NCBI GenBank assembly: GCA_012103475.1
Contig: WLWS01000001.1
Location: 767,881 to 831,880, forward strand
Source of the DNA: Gammaproteobacteria bacterium
Lineage (GTDB): Bacteria; Pseudomonadota; Gammaproteobacteria; Eutrophobiales; Eutrophobiaceae
Reading direction: 5' to 3'
Length of the DNA: 64,000 nt
The position numbers and the translations under genes are program-made. The notes under the pieces are model-generated. The model had not been told where the DNA came from. It saw nothing but the letters and a program-made list of their open reading frames with translations, and ran no database searches. Shown here one piece after another: positions 19,662 through 28,647 of this stretch (positions within the stretch are counted from its first letter, which is position 1; each line of letters opens with the position of its first letter).

Positions 19662-20335
19662 TGGCCAGCTTTTTTGTCACCGGGACGGATACTGAGGTTG
19701 GCAAAACCCGGGTAAGTCTGGGCCTGATGCGTGCATTAAGGAATCAGGGAAGTAGTGTTATCGGTATGAAACCCATCGCCAGTGGCTGTCACCGCACCAG
19801 CGCCGGACTGAGAAACGAAGACGCGGAATTGATTCGAGGCGAAGGCACATCTGAGATCCCCTATGAGTTACTAAACCCCTTTGCGTTCGAGGAGGCTGTA
19901 GCGCCACACGCTGCGGCTGAAAAGGCCGGGGTGTCAATAGACATTGACCGGATAAGGTCAGCATATAAGAGCCTGTATGGTCTTGCGGAGCATATCGTTA
20001 TCGAAGGGGCCGGTGGCTGGCGGGTTCCATTGTCGGCGAGCTCCAGCCTCAGCGATCTGGTGGCTGAATTAAATATCCCGGTTGTTCTGGTTGTTGGCCT
20101 TAGACTAGGCTGTATTAACCATGCTCTGCTGACAGCTGAAAGCATATTGAATGATAACAGGACACTGGCCGGCTGGGTGGCGAACCAGATTACCGAAGAC
20201 TACCCGTTTCAGGAGTCGAGTATGCGGGTTTTAACCAGTAAAATAGCTGCCCCGCTTCTTGGAGAGGTGCCTTATATCGAAAATCTGGAAGTCCAAAATA
20301 TTTCGCGTTGTCTCGACCTTTCCCTGCTGAAGTAA
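19661..20335 (+). CDS. bioD: Dethiobiotin synthetase
   Basis: ATP-dependent carboxylase that closes the ureido ring, converting 7,8-diaminononanoate to dethiobiotin. The P-loop GTDTEVGKTRVSLGL (about residues 7-21), substrate motif MKPIASGC and IEGAGGWRVPL are all present. Length 224 is typical. It is the last gene of the bio operon; bioA is not in the window. No clear intrinsic terminator follows. Confidence 0.96.
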   Translation: MASFFVTGTDTEVGKTRVSLGLMRALRNQGSSVIGMKPIASGCHRTSAGLRNEDAELIRGEGTSEIPYELLNPFAFEEAVAPHAAAEKAGVSIDIDRIRSAYKSLYGLAEHIVIEGAGGWRVPLSASSSLSDLVAELNIPVVLVVGLRLGCINHALLTAESILNDNRTLAGWVANQITEDYPFQESSMRVLTSKIAAPLLGEVPYIENLEVQNISRCLDLSLLK

Positions 20336-20348
20336 ATTCTAGGATAAC

Positions 20349-20513
20349 TCAACTTCGGGCTTGCATCTGGCTATAGGCCTGAGGCATATTGTCGCAGTGC
20401 AATTTCAGGAACAATTCTTCCAGTGATGAAGTTTGGGGAAGCTGGGGTCTGAACCGCACTCTTAGCCTGCGGACGAAACAGTCGTCATATGGGGCGATTT
20501 TGCGTTCCGACAT
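20349..20513 (-). CDS. Possible small protein of 54 residues, unrecognised
   Basis: Reading frame from ATG (20511-20513) to TGA (20349-20351), convergent with bioD. The product begins MSERKIAPYDDCFVRRLRVR and contains an acidic-hydrophobic stretch LEELFLKLH; no domain was recognised and there is no membrane segment. A GTGGA sits about 9 bases upstream of the ATG. It fills over half of the otherwise empty 299-base bioD-coxB gap; the remaining 20514-20634 stretch presumably holds the coxB promoter, but I could not pick convincing boxes. The frame could be chance; homologues in related genomes would decide. Confidence 0.35.
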   Translation of the reverse strand: MSERKIAPYDDCFVRRLRVRFRPQLPQTSSLEELFLKLHCDNMPQAYSQMQARS

Positions 20514-20634
20514 GACTGTGGTCCACTATTTCTATATGATCCCTGCGACGCAAGCAGCGTGATCAGGTGAGTGGGTTGTTTGGGCGAATAAACATAGAAA
20601 AACTAAACGAATTTTTATTTCTGAGGAAAGCTGC

Positions 20635-21732
20635 ATGTTTGTAAAAAAACTGCGAAATTACATAGTCTGTGCCGCCGTGTCTCTGTCAGCGCTCTGGAGT
20701 ACAAGCGCATCAGCGGAGTACGCTTTAAACCTGACAAAAGGTGTCACTCCGATAAGCAGAGAAGTCTATGATCTTCATATGATTATCCTCTACGTAGTGA
20801 CAGCGATAGGGGTGGCGGTATTCGCTGTGATGTTCTGGTCCATACTACATCATCGAAAATCGAAAGGCGCTGTTGCTGCTCAATTTCACCACAGTACTGT
20901 AGCTGAGCTGACATGGACGATTATCCCTGTTTTGATCTTGGTTGTAATGGCCATACCGGCGACCAAGACTCTAATAAAAATGGAAGAGACCACCAGCCCT
21001 GATATGACGATTAAAGTCACTGGCTATCAGTGGAAGTGGAAATACGATTATATGGATGAAGACATTAGTTTTTTCAGTTCCCTGAATGAAGAAAGCAATA
21101 AGATAAGAAAAGGCGAGTCTGAAACTAATGTCATGGATCACGAAAACTACCTTCTTGATGTAGACAACCATGTCGTGGTTCCTGTGAAAAAGAAGATCAG
21201 GATTTTAACAACGGCTGCTGATGTGATTCATGCCTGGTGGGTACCAGCATTGGGCTGGAAGCGAGACGCAATCCCCGGTTTCATCAATGATAACTGGACT
21301 TACATCGAAGAGCCGGGCATCTACAGAGGGCAATGTGCGGAGTTGTGTGGTCGAGACCATGGTTTTATGCCAATCGTCGTGGAAGCGGTTACTGAGCCGG
21401 AATATCTGGCCTGGGTCGAAAAAATGAAAACCCAACCGGTTGAGATTAATCCGGAGAAACTCTATGCTACGCATTGTTCTACCTGTCATCAGGCTAATGG
21501 TCAGGGTCTCCCGGGAGCGTTTCCGGCGCTGGCTGGCAGCCCGATCGCAATCGGCCCGGCTGCTGCACATATAGATATTGTATTAAACGGCAAACCTGGT
21601 ACGGCAATGCTGGCTTACGGTCCTCAGCTTTCCAACGAGGAACTCGCAGCTATTATTACCTACGAAAGAAATGCCTGGGGTAACGATGTAGGTGATGTCG
21701 TGACTCCGGAAGATGTACAGGCCGCCCGATAA
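20635..21732 (+). CDS. coxB: Cytochrome c oxidase subunit II with fused cytochrome c domain
   Basis: Subunit II of an aa3/caa3-type terminal oxidase, receiving electrons at the CuA centre. A signal peptide (about residues 1-27, ending SASA) and two transmembrane helices (about 45-65 and 85-105) precede the cupredoxin domain. The CuA ligand loop CAELCGRDHGFM is near residue 235. A C-terminal cytochrome c domain carries the heme site CSTCH (281-285) and a likely axial methionine in GTAMLAYGP. It is the first gene of the cox cluster, with ribosome site GAGGAAA. Confidence 0.96.
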   Translation: MFVKKLRNYIVCAAVSLSALWSTSASAEYALNLTKGVTPISREVYDLHMIILYVVTAIGVAVFAVMFWSILHHRKSKGAVAAQFHHSTVAELTWTIIPVLILVVMAIPATKTLIKMEETTSPDMTIKVTGYQWKWKYDYMDEDISFFSSLNEESNKIRKGESETNVMDHENYLLDVDNHVVVPVKKKIRILTTAADVIHAWWVPALGWKRDAIPGFINDNWTYIEEPGIYRGQCAELCGRDHGFMPIVVEAVTEPEYLAWVEKMKTQPVEINPEKLYATHCSTCHQANGQGLPGAFPALAGSPIAIGPAAAHIDIVLNGKPGTAMLAYGPQLSNEELAAIITYERNAWGNDVGDVVTPEDVQAAR

Positions 21733-21789
21733 AAATCACAAGCAGAATTAACTATCTGATTAAATAATGCTATTCAGAGGAAAGATCAA

Positions 21790-23388
21790 ATGAGCGAAGC
21801 AGTCAGTCACGAAGAACATCACGATGATCACGATCATAAACCAAGTGGTATAGGCCGCTGGTTGTTTTCTACCAATCATAAAGACATCGGTACCATGTAC
21901 CTGATCTTTTCTCTGATCATGTTTTTTATTGGTGGTGCTATGGCCATGGTAATTCGTCTCGAGTTGTTTCAACCTGGTTTGCAATATGTTGATCCACAGT
22001 TTTTCAATTCGATGACAACAGTCCATGCCCTGGTAATGATTTTTGGTGCGGTTATGCCGGCCGGAGTCGGCCTTGCCAACTGGATGATTCCTATAATGAT
22101 AGGTGCTCCAGACATGGCCCTGCCAAGAATGAACAACATGAGTTTCTGGATCCTGCCATTTGCTTTTACCTTGCTGTTGTCTACCTTCTTTATGGAAGGT
22201 GGTGCGCCGGCAGGCGGCTGGACAATGTATCCACCGCTGGTGGGGCAGTTAGGAGACGGCTTTCCTTTCCTTATATTTGCTGTGCACTTTCTCGGTATTT
22301 CATCGATCATGGGCGCTATTAACATTATCGCGACCGTGTTCAACATGAGAGCGCCGGGCATGACCTTTATGAAGCTCCCGCTTTTTGTCTGGACCTGGAT
22401 TATTACCGCTTTCCTTCTTATTGCTTCGCTGCCGGTATTGGCCGGTGCAGTGACGATGCTGCTTACAGACAAGTTTTTCGGTACTAGTTTCTTTATTGCA
22501 GCAGGCGGCGGCGATCCAGTAATGTTTCAACATATTTTCTGGTTCTTTGGCCATCCCGAAGTGTACATTCTGATTTTGCCGGCGTTTGGTATTGTGTCTC
22601 AGATTCTGCCGACCTTTGCTCGCAAGCCCTTATTTGGATATGAGTCTATGGTTTATGCCACGGCTTCAATTGCTTTTCTTTCATTTTTCGTTTGGGCGCA
22701 TCACATGTTTACAGTAGGCATGCCGCTTACTGGTGAGCTGTTTTTCATGTATGCCACCATGTCTATTGCCGTGCCAACCGGGGTAAAGATATTTAACTGG
22801 GTAGCGACTATGTGGAGGGGGTCTATGACCTTCGAAACACCTATGCTCTTTAGTATCGCCTTTGTTGTACTGTTTTCAATAGGCGGCTTCACCGGCCTGA
22901 TGATGGCGATTACACCTGTGGATTTTCAATATCACGATACCTATTTTATTGTTGCGCATTTCCATTATGTGCTGGTAACCGGCGCTGTTTTTGCTCTTTT
23001 TGCTGCAGTTTATTTCTGGATACCAAAGTGGACCGGCAACATGTACGACGAGAGTCTTGGTAAGCTTCATTTCTGGTTATCTACCATATCCGTCAACGTG
23101 CTTTTCTTTCCACAGCACTTTCTGGGACTTGCGGGTATGCCCAGACGTATTCCCGATTACAGCATTCAGTTTGCCGAGTGGAATCAGATCTCAAGTATTG
23201 GTGGTTTTGTCTTCGGTGTGAGCCAGCTGATTCTGGTTTGGGTAGTGATTAAGTGTGTACGAGGTGGAGAAAAAGCAACGGATCAGGTTTGGGAAGGAGC
23301 GGAAGGTCTAGAGTGGACGCTGCCATCACCACCGCCGTTCCATAGCTTTACAGTGCCACCTCAGATCTCAGATGCATCGGCACATTGA
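21790..23388 (+). CDS. coxA: Cytochrome c oxidase subunit I
   Basis: Catalytic subunit of the heme-copper oxidase, reducing O2 to water and pumping protons. Twelve membrane helices are expected. FGHPEVYILILPAFG contains the A1-type glutamate and CuB-ligand region, WAHHMFTVG gives the CuB histidines, GVKIFNW the K-channel lysine, and YFIVAHFHYVL the heme ligands. The N-terminus is histidine-rich (SHEEHHDDHDHK), as in Pseudomonas-type proteins. Length 532. It follows coxB by 57 bases with an AGAGGAAAG ribosome site. Confidence 0.97.
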   Translation: MSEAVSHEEHHDDHDHKPSGIGRWLFSTNHKDIGTMYLIFSLIMFFIGGAMAMVIRLELFQPGLQYVDPQFFNSMTTVHALVMIFGAVMPAGVGLANWMIPIMIGAPDMALPRMNNMSFWILPFAFTLLLSTFFMEGGAPAGGWTMYPPLVGQLGDGFPFLIFAVHFLGISSIMGAINIIATVFNMRAPGMTFMKLPLFVWTWIITAFLLIASLPVLAGAVTMLLTDKFFGTSFFIAAGGGDPVMFQHIFWFFGHPEVYILILPAFGIVSQILPTFARKPLFGYESMVYATASIAFLSFFVWAHHMFTVGMPLTGELFFMYATMSIAVPTGVKIFNWVATMWRGSMTFETPMLFSIAFVVLFSIGGFTGLMMAITPVDFQYHDTYFIVAHFHYVLVTGAVFALFAAVYFWIPKWTGNMYDESLGKLHFWLSTISVNVLFFPQHFLGLAGMPRRIPDYSIQFAEWNQISSIGGFVFGVSQLILVWVVIKCVRGGEKATDQVWEGAEGLEWTLPSPPPFHSFTVPPQISDASAH

Positions 23389-23408
23389 TTAATTGCAAAG
23401 GTTTGAGA

Positions 23409-23522
23409 GTGACTGAACAAGATCGTCAGGATGAGCTGAAAAAGAAAAATATCAAGCTTGCTTTGATTCTGGTTTTTGTCGCGTTTGTGATTTACGCAGG
23501 TTTTATTTTTCAGCATCTTTAA
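23409..23522 (+). CDS. Small membrane protein between coxA and ctaG
   Basis: A 37-codon frame from GTG 23409 to TAA 23520-23522. It has a charged cytoplasmic start (TEQDRQDELKKKNIK) and one hydrophobic helix (LALILVFVAFVIYAGFIF). The stop overlaps the ctaG ATG by one base, which argues for translation. Position and shape match the cytochrome oxidase small assembly proteins annotated between coxA and ctaG in other proteobacteria. Role inferred from context only. Confidence 0.75.
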   Translation: MTEQDRQDELKKKNIKLALILVFVAFVIYAGFIFQHL

Positions 23523-24091
23523 TGGATAAGTCCGGGGTTAATAATCTGGCCGGGAAGCTGGTGATGTTGTCATTGACGATGTTTGGTTTCGGCTACGCTC
23601 TCGTGCCTTTGTATAACGTATTTTGTGATCTCACCGGTCTCAACGGCAAAACCGGGGTTGTTTCAAGTGAAGTGGCCGAAAAGATGGAGGTCGACATGAC
23701 TCGAGTGGTCACGGTCGCCTTTGATACTAATATCAGAGAAATACCCTGGGAGTTTGAGGCTTTGGAGAAAAAAGTTTCTGTGCGACCAGGAGAAATGGGC
23801 GAGGCAACTTTTGTTGTTACGAATAAATCTGATAGGAAAGTAATCGGTAGAGCAATACCAAGCGTGGCACCAACGCAAGCTTCCGTTTTTTTTAGCAAAA
23901 CCGAATGTTTTTGCTTTGACGAGCAGCTTATGGAGCCTGGAGAGAGGAGAGAAATGAAAGTAAGGTTTGTGGTAGATGTTGATCTGCCACAAAGATATTC
24001 CGCGCTGACATTGTCGTATACTTTTTTTGCAATACCTAATCAGGGCAAAGTAGCTGTAGAAGACAAAGAACTGTTCAGGTCGCGAATTTAG
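23522..24091 (+). CDS. ctaG: Cytochrome c oxidase assembly protein CtaG/Cox11
   Basis: Copper chaperone that delivers copper to the CuB site of subunit I. One N-terminal membrane helix (about residues 10-30) is followed by a periplasmic immunoglobulin-like domain with the copper-binding ECFCFDEQ motif (cysteines 129 and 131) and a further conserved cysteine at 35 in LYNVFCDLTGLNG. Length 189 is standard. It overlaps the small membrane protein gene by one base and precedes coxC. Confidence 0.95.
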   Translation: MDKSGVNNLAGKLVMLSLTMFGFGYALVPLYNVFCDLTGLNGKTGVVSSEVAEKMEVDMTRVVTVAFDTNIREIPWEFEALEKKVSVRPGEMGEATFVVTNKSDRKVIGRAIPSVAPTQASVFFSKTECFCFDEQLMEPGERREMKVRFVVDVDLPQRYSALTLSYTFFAIPNQGKVAVEDKELFRSRI

Positions 24092-24141
24092 AGCAGAGAA
24101 TTTTTAATAGATGTTGGAAGATTTATACAAGGGGAAACTTT

Positions 24142-25017
24142 ATGTCTGATTCACATGGCGCATATTTTATTCCGGAACCAAGCAAGTGGCCGATTGTAGG
24201 CACTCTGGCGCTGTTTGTGTCTTTTTCCGGTGGCGCAATGATGCTAAATGGTTCAGGTCCAGGTACCGTCGTTTTTGGCCTTGGAATGGCTGCTTTGATA
24301 TATATGTTTGCGGGCTGGTTTGCCGACGTAATTGGTGAAAGCCTGAAGGGTGTATACAGCGATCAGGTCGACATCAGTTTCCGTTGGGGAATGGGGTGGT
24401 TTATTCTTTCCGAGGTAATGTTTTTTGCTGCATTTTTTGGTGCGCTTTATTACGCGAGGGTTTTGTCCGTACCTTGGTTGAGCGGTGAAGGCTCGGGTCT
24501 GGCAACCAACACTTTTCTCTGGCCAGATTTTGAAGCAAGTTGGCCTTTGAATGTAATGCCGGATACATCAAATTTTGCAGTGTTTGAGGAAACCATACCA
24601 GCCTTCGGTGTTCCAGCACTTAACACCGCACTATTGTTAGCTAGCGGCGTAACGGTTACTTTGGCCCACCACGCGCTTAAGAAAGGTCACCGCAGTAGCT
24701 TATGCTGGTGGCTGGCAGCGACGGTCGCTCTCGGATTTATTTTCGTAGGATTTCAGGCTCAGGAATACATGCACGCATACTCAGATCTTAATCTGACTAT
24801 GAATTCGGGTATCTACGGCTCAACCTTTTTTATGTTAACGGGTTTTCATGGTTTCCATGTAACAATGGGTGCGACTATGCTGCTTGTTGTTCTCGTACGC
24901 TCAATGAAAGGTCATTTCAGTGCAGAGCATCATTTCGCTTTTGAGGGCGTCGCCTGGTACTGGCACTTTGTTGACGTTGTCTGGCTTGGTCTGTTTATTT
25001 TCGTTTATTGGATATAG
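24142..25017 (+). CDS. coxC: Cytochrome c oxidase subunit III
   Basis: Subunit III of the aa3-type oxidase, a seven-helix membrane protein that stabilises the catalytic core. Seen: FRWGMGWFILSEVMFFAAFF, GFQAQEYMHAYSDL and TGFHGFHVTMGATML, plus the C-terminal AWYWHFVDVVWLGLFIFVYW, all family hallmarks. Length 291 is normal for the longer proteobacterial form. An intrinsic terminator lies directly downstream. Confidence 0.97.
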   Translation: MSDSHGAYFIPEPSKWPIVGTLALFVSFSGGAMMLNGSGPGTVVFGLGMAALIYMFAGWFADVIGESLKGVYSDQVDISFRWGMGWFILSEVMFFAAFFGALYYARVLSVPWLSGEGSGLATNTFLWPDFEASWPLNVMPDTSNFAVFEETIPAFGVPALNTALLLASGVTVTLAHHALKKGHRSSLCWWLAATVALGFIFVGFQAQEYMHAYSDLNLTMNSGIYGSTFFMLTGFHGFHVTMGATMLLVVLVRSMKGHFSAEHHFAFEGVAWYWHFVDVVWLGLFIFVYWI

Positions 25018-25020
25018 CAA

Positions 25021-25308
25021 CTACGCTTTTCGGCTCGTAGGGGAAGGCGCTGCTTCTGGCAGCGCCTTTTCTGTTTTTGCAGGTACAATGCCGTGAGGTT
25101 TTATCAGGCCAGTCGCATATCCTACGAACAGCAGTACGAAAAGCGCAACAGACAGACTGACCCTGAAGGTTAAGGAGTTTACCATGCGCTTTGACTGGCC
25201 TTTGTCTTTCACCAGGAAAAACATCCCACTGGCGAGTGACACCAATATCGCTATTAGCATCAATATGATCAGAATTTTAAATAGCAATGGAGCGGTCATG
25301 GCCTGCAA
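25021..25308 (-). CDS. Twin transmembrane protein (DUF2909 family)
   Basis: A 95-residue protein with two hydrophobic helices (about residues 8-31 and 48-68) and a short hydrophilic, proline/alanine-rich tail. It matches the DUF2909 twin-transmembrane family, which occurs in this position, opposite the cox genes, in Pseudomonas-type clusters. An internal ATG at codon 4 is an alternative start. Its 3' end converges on coxC with a 3-base gap, and its last codons contain the hairpin that probably terminates coxC. Function unknown; an oxidase-related role is inferred from position only. Confidence 0.75.
   Translation of the reverse strand: MQAMTAPLLFKILIILMLIAILVSLASGMFFLVKDKGQSKRMVNSLTFRVSLSVALFVLLFVGYATGLIKPHGIVPAKTEKALPEAAPSPTSRKA
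25046..25078 (+). terminator. Intrinsic terminator of the coxB-coxC operon
   Basis: Perfect 8-bp stem GGCGCTGC (25046-25053), 5-base loop TTCTG and GCAGCGCC (25059-25066), followed by TTTTCTGTTTTT. It lies 29 bases after the coxC stop and inside the coding end of the convergent DUF2909 gene. The other strand has no T-run after the stem, so it works only for the plus strand. Confidence 0.85.
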
Positions 25309-25375
25309 AGAGAGTCATTGTGTGTGCGTTTAGCATACCCTTTTTAGTCAACAGTTCTTTTGAGGAAACTGGAAA

Positions 25376-26119
25376 GTGGCACTTTCAGGTTTGAGTATCG
25401 GAATATTTCGCCCCGGACTTTTGCCGACTGCGTTGACATTCATTTTACTGGTTCTGTTGAGCAAGCTTGGTTTCTGGCAACTGGACCGGGCGAAACAAAA
25501 AGAAACACTAAAAGAACAGGTTGTTGAACAGCAGAAGTTACCGCCCTTAAGCTATCTGCCCGAGGGTGTTGAAAACAGTAGTTCTTTGCTCTGGAGACGA
25601 GCGTCTCTGCAAGGTGTTTCAAAGACTGACATTGTCTTTTTGTTAGACAACCAGGTTTATCAGGGCCAGGCGGGATACTTCGTGTATACCGTTCTAAAGC
25701 AGGAAGGAGGCCTTAATCTGTTGGTAAACCGTGGCTGGATCAAGGCAGGCTTGAGCCGTGAAACAGTGCGCGTGCCGGATATTTCCGGTTCAACAGAAAC
25801 CTTGACTGGAGTAATCAAAGCGCCTCCAGCTACCGGTTTGTTGTTGGCTGAGGATACGGAAGAGAGTTTGTCGAACGGAGTAGTGCGACTACAGCAGATT
25901 AATCCGGCCAAGATTAATGAGCGCTATCATATGGACATTGCGCCTTATGTTTTCCGGCTGGAACCGCCCTCCACGTCTGGCTTTATTAGAGACTGGACAG
26001 CGCCGGGTTTTGGCAGGGAGAAACACCTGGGCTACGCTTTTCAATGGTTTGCCATGGCCTTTGCACTTTTTATAATTTACATCGTAGTGAATACAAACAG
26101 GATCAAAAATGACGAGTGA
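25376..26119 (+). CDS. SURF1 family oxidase assembly protein
   Basis: SURF1/Shy1-type protein that helps insert heme a into oxidase subunit I. It has the typical two membrane helices at the ends, about residues 15-33 and 220-240, with a periplasmic domain between. SURF1 motifs include LGFWQLDRAKQKE and LLVNRGWI; the C-terminus has HLGYAFQWFAMAFALFIIY. The start is GTG at 25376. It overlaps the next gene by 11 bases and opens the assembly part of the cluster. Confidence 0.92.
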   Translation: MALSGLSIGIFRPGLLPTALTFILLVLLSKLGFWQLDRAKQKETLKEQVVEQQKLPPLSYLPEGVENSSSLLWRRASLQGVSKTDIVFLLDNQVYQGQAGYFVYTVLKQEGGLNLLVNRGWIKAGLSRETVRVPDISGSTETLTGVIKAPPATGLLLAEDTEESLSNGVVRLQQINPAKINERYHMDIAPYVFRLEPPSTSGFIRDWTAPGFGREKHLGYAFQWFAMAFALFIIYIVVNTNRIKNDE

Positions 26120-26720
26120 AGACCCGGGCAAGTTGAACAAACTGGTTTTGCCAGCGATCATTGTGATTTTTACAGCACCGATGCTGATATCGTGGTGGCT
26201 ACTCACGCAAACAGATTATAGCAGAGACGCTAGCGAGGTAAGTCACGGGGAGCTGTTCGTTCCAGCCCGGCCACTGCCTGATACGAAGCTGCTCGATATT
26301 TTGGACCCGGAACAGCACAGTAACCTGCACGGTAAGTGGAGCCTGGTTGTGATTCATAGGAGCGAATGTGACAGACCTTGTTTTGACAGTCTTTATAAAA
26401 TTCGTCAAATACGTCTGGCAACAGGAAAATATTCGAAACGTATACAGAGAGTGCTGGTTTCGCACGGTGATTTTTACACAAGGATTGAGAGTAAACTGCT
26501 GGAACAATTTAAAGGTCAGTTGTATCTGGATCTTGAAAGGCAGCCGGCAACATTTATTGAGAACTTTAAAGCTGATAAAAACACCGGGCTTCAGGGCGAA
26601 GGCGAATTGTTCTTAATTGATCCTTTAGGTAACCTAATGATGTACTACCCGGCCGACACTCAACCTTCAGGTATTATAAAGGACCTAAAGCGACTGTTGA
26701 GATATTCGAGAATTGGATAG
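26109..26720 (+). CDS. SCO-like membrane-anchored thioredoxin-fold protein
   Basis: A 203-residue protein with one N-terminal helix (about residues 12-32) and a periplasmic domain. It has a C-x3-C pair (C87, C91) in HRSECDRPCFDSLYKIRQ, as in SCO1/SenC copper chaperones, and GELFLIDPLGNLMMYYP, resembling the end of the thioredoxin fold. It overlaps the SURF1 gene by 11 bases and heme A synthase by 1. A protein of this kind sits at the same place in Pseudomonas cox clusters. Role in CuA or heme delivery is inferred; the histidine ligand of classical SCO proteins was not clearly placed. Confidence 0.7.
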   Translation: MTSEDPGKLNKLVLPAIIVIFTAPMLISWWLLTQTDYSRDASEVSHGELFVPARPLPDTKLLDILDPEQHSNLHGKWSLVVIHRSECDRPCFDSLYKIRQIRLATGKYSKRIQRVLVSHGDFYTRIESKLLEQFKGQLYLDLERQPATFIENFKADKNTGLQGEGELFLIDPLGNLMMYYPADTQPSGIIKDLKRLLRYSRIG

Positions 26721-27730
26721 TGACTTCTTCTAAAACAGATTTGTTTTTGCTAGTACTGGCAACCGCTATTGCGTATGTGGTCATCGTTCTGGGGGCCTAC
26801 GTAAGGCTGTCTGATGCCGGCCTGGGTTGTCCTGACTGGCCCGGCTGTTATGGCAAACTGATTGTGCCAGAAGGGCCGTTGGCGATTGAAAAAGCCAATC
26901 AGGCGTTTCCTGACCGGCCAGTTGAACATGCTGCGGCCTGGAAAGAAATGGTTCATCGCTACGCTGCCAGTACTCTAGGCTTCATAATTTTATTGCTGGC
27001 TTTAAAAAACTGGTTGGCAGTGCTTAGGGGCGAGCGACATTTTTTGCCTTCTCGTACGATACTGCTTTTTCTGGTTTTGTTTCAGGGTGCCCTTGGAATG
27101 TGGACGGTCACTCTGTTGTTAAAACCGCTCATTGTTGATGCCCACCTGTTGGGTGGGATGACAATTCTATCTTTGCTTTACTGGCAGCTTATAAGCGTGG
27201 CTGAGCCTCGAGCGAAGCAAAATCAGGGGTTTCCGGCGCACTGGGTTCTGTTTGCTATTCTGCTAGTGTTTTTTCAGATCGCTCTTGGCGGTTGGACCAG
27301 CGCGAATTATTCGGCTTTGGTTTGTACAGATTTTCCAAAATGCCAGGGTGAATGGTGGCCGGAAATGAATTTTAGAGAAGCATTTACTTTATGGCGTGGT
27401 CTGGGTGTTGACTATGAGGGCGGTGTACTGGACGGAGCCGCTCGTACCGCCATCCATGTAAGTCATAGAGTCGGGGCTTTAATCACGTTTTTTGTGCTTA
27501 GCGGACTTATTTTGTTTGCCCTTGGCAGGGGCAGTAAAGCGGTAAAAATTTCAGCATTGCTGGTTGCTGTTGTTCTTATAGTCCAATTATCACTCGGCAT
27601 AGCGAATGTGCTGTTGTTGTTGCCCTTGCCGGTAGCCGTAGCTCATAATGGCGTGGCAGCGTTGTTGTTAATATCGTTAGTCAACCTGCTCTATTTTTCC
27701 CAATCCACAGATCGACAGGCAATTTATTAA
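26720..27730 (+). CDS. ctaA: Heme A synthase (CtaA/Cox15)
   Basis: Converts heme O to heme A by oxidising a methyl group. Eight membrane helices are expected, with conserved heme-ligand histidines in [28 protein letters not shown] and VAHNGVAAL. The start [20 protein letters not shown] and [15 protein letters not shown] are typical of the family. Length 336. The GTG start overlaps the upstream TAG by one base. Confidence 0.95.
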   Translation: MTSSKTDLFLLVLATAIAYVVIVLGAYVRLSDAGLGCPDWPGCYGKLIVPEGPLAIEKANQAFPDRPVEHAAAWKEMVHRYAASTLGFIILLLALKNWLAVLRGERHFLPSRTILLFLVLFQGALGMWTVTLLLKPLIVDAHLLGGMTILSLLYWQLISVAEPRAKQNQGFPAHWVLFAILLVFFQIALGGWTSANYSALVCTDFPKCQGEWWPEMNFREAFTLWRGLGVDYEGGVLDGAARTAIHVSHRVGALITFFVLSGLILFALGRGSKAVKISALLVAVVLIVQLSLGIANVLLLLPLPVAVAHNGVAALLLISLVNLLYFSQSTDRQAIY

Positions 27731-27731
27731 T

Positions 27732-28643
27732 TTGGAACCATCAAGCACAACTATTCCGGTGAATGAACTGGCCTGGCGAGATTATCTGTCTTTATGCAAG
27801 CCTAAAATTGTAGCCATGATCGTCTTTACTGCGATGGTCGGTATGTTTTTGTCGACGCCGGGAATGATCCCTCTGAATGCGTTCTTGCTGGGAAGTATTG
27901 GTATCGGTCTGGCAGCCGCTTCAGCCGCCTGCGTCAATCATATCGTTGATGAGAAGATCGATTCAATTATGGCGCGTACCAACAGGCGGCCTTTGCCGAA
28001 AGGTAAAGTATCGACTCGATCTGCGATTATTTTCGCCGGCGTTCTCTGTTTGCTGGCTATGCTGGTGCTTGGACTGTTCGTGAATATGCTCACAGCTGTG
28101 CTGACGCTATTCTCTCTAATCGGCTACGGTTTTATTTATTCGATGTACCTGAAAAGAGCGACGCCTCAAAACATTGTTATCGGCGGCGCTGCCGGGGCGG
28201 CGCCTCCTGTGCTTGGCTGGTCCGCGATAAGCGGCACCCTGGATCCCAGTTCCCTTTTGCTTTTCCTGATTATCTTTGCGTGGACACCACCGCATTTCTG
28301 GGCGCTGGCGATATACAGACGTAATGATTATGCGAAGGCTGACATTCCGATGTTACCAGTCACTCATGGGCCTGGTTTTACCCGCCTGCACATACTGTTG
28401 TACACGATAGTACTTATTATTGTCACCTTGCTTCCCTACATTACCCTGATGAGCGGGTTAACGTATTTGTTTGGTGCACTGATTCTGGGAGCCTGGTTTC
28501 TATATTACGCAATCAGAATGCAAAAAGATCATTCTGATCAGCTGGCCATGAAAACATTCACGTTTTCGATAACCTACTTGTTGGCACTATTTGCTTTTTT
28601 GCTGGTTGATCACTATATCCCACAGATTGCCAGATTGATCTAA
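27732..28643 (+). CDS. cyoE: Protoheme IX farnesyltransferase (heme O synthase)
   Basis: UbiA-family membrane prenyltransferase converting heme B to heme O, which CtaA then converts to heme A. The first aspartate-rich motif [20 protein letters not shown] and the second region [15 protein letters not shown] are present, with about nine helices. Length 303. The TTG start at 27732 lies one base after the ctaA stop. The gene ends 4 bases before the end of convergent rpoH, leaving no room for a separate terminator. Also called ctaB. Confidence 0.95.
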   Translation: MEPSSTTIPVNELAWRDYLSLCKPKIVAMIVFTAMVGMFLSTPGMIPLNAFLLGSIGIGLAAASAACVNHIVDEKIDSIMARTNRRPLPKGKVSTRSAIIFAGVLCLLAMLVLGLFVNMLTAVLTLFSLIGYGFIYSMYLKRATPQNIVIGGAAGAAPPVLGWSAISGTLDPSSLLLFLIIFAWTPPHFWALAIYRRNDYAKADIPMLPVTHGPGFTRLHILLYTIVLIIVTLLPYITLMSGLTYLFGALILGAWFLYYAIRMQKDHSDQLAMKTFTFSITYLLALFAFLLVDHYIPQIARLI

Positions 28644-28647
28644 GGCC

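Noticed and set aside
21969..22472. 167-residue antisense frame inside coxA
   Set aside because: Mirror of highly conserved membrane helices of subunit I; no independent support.
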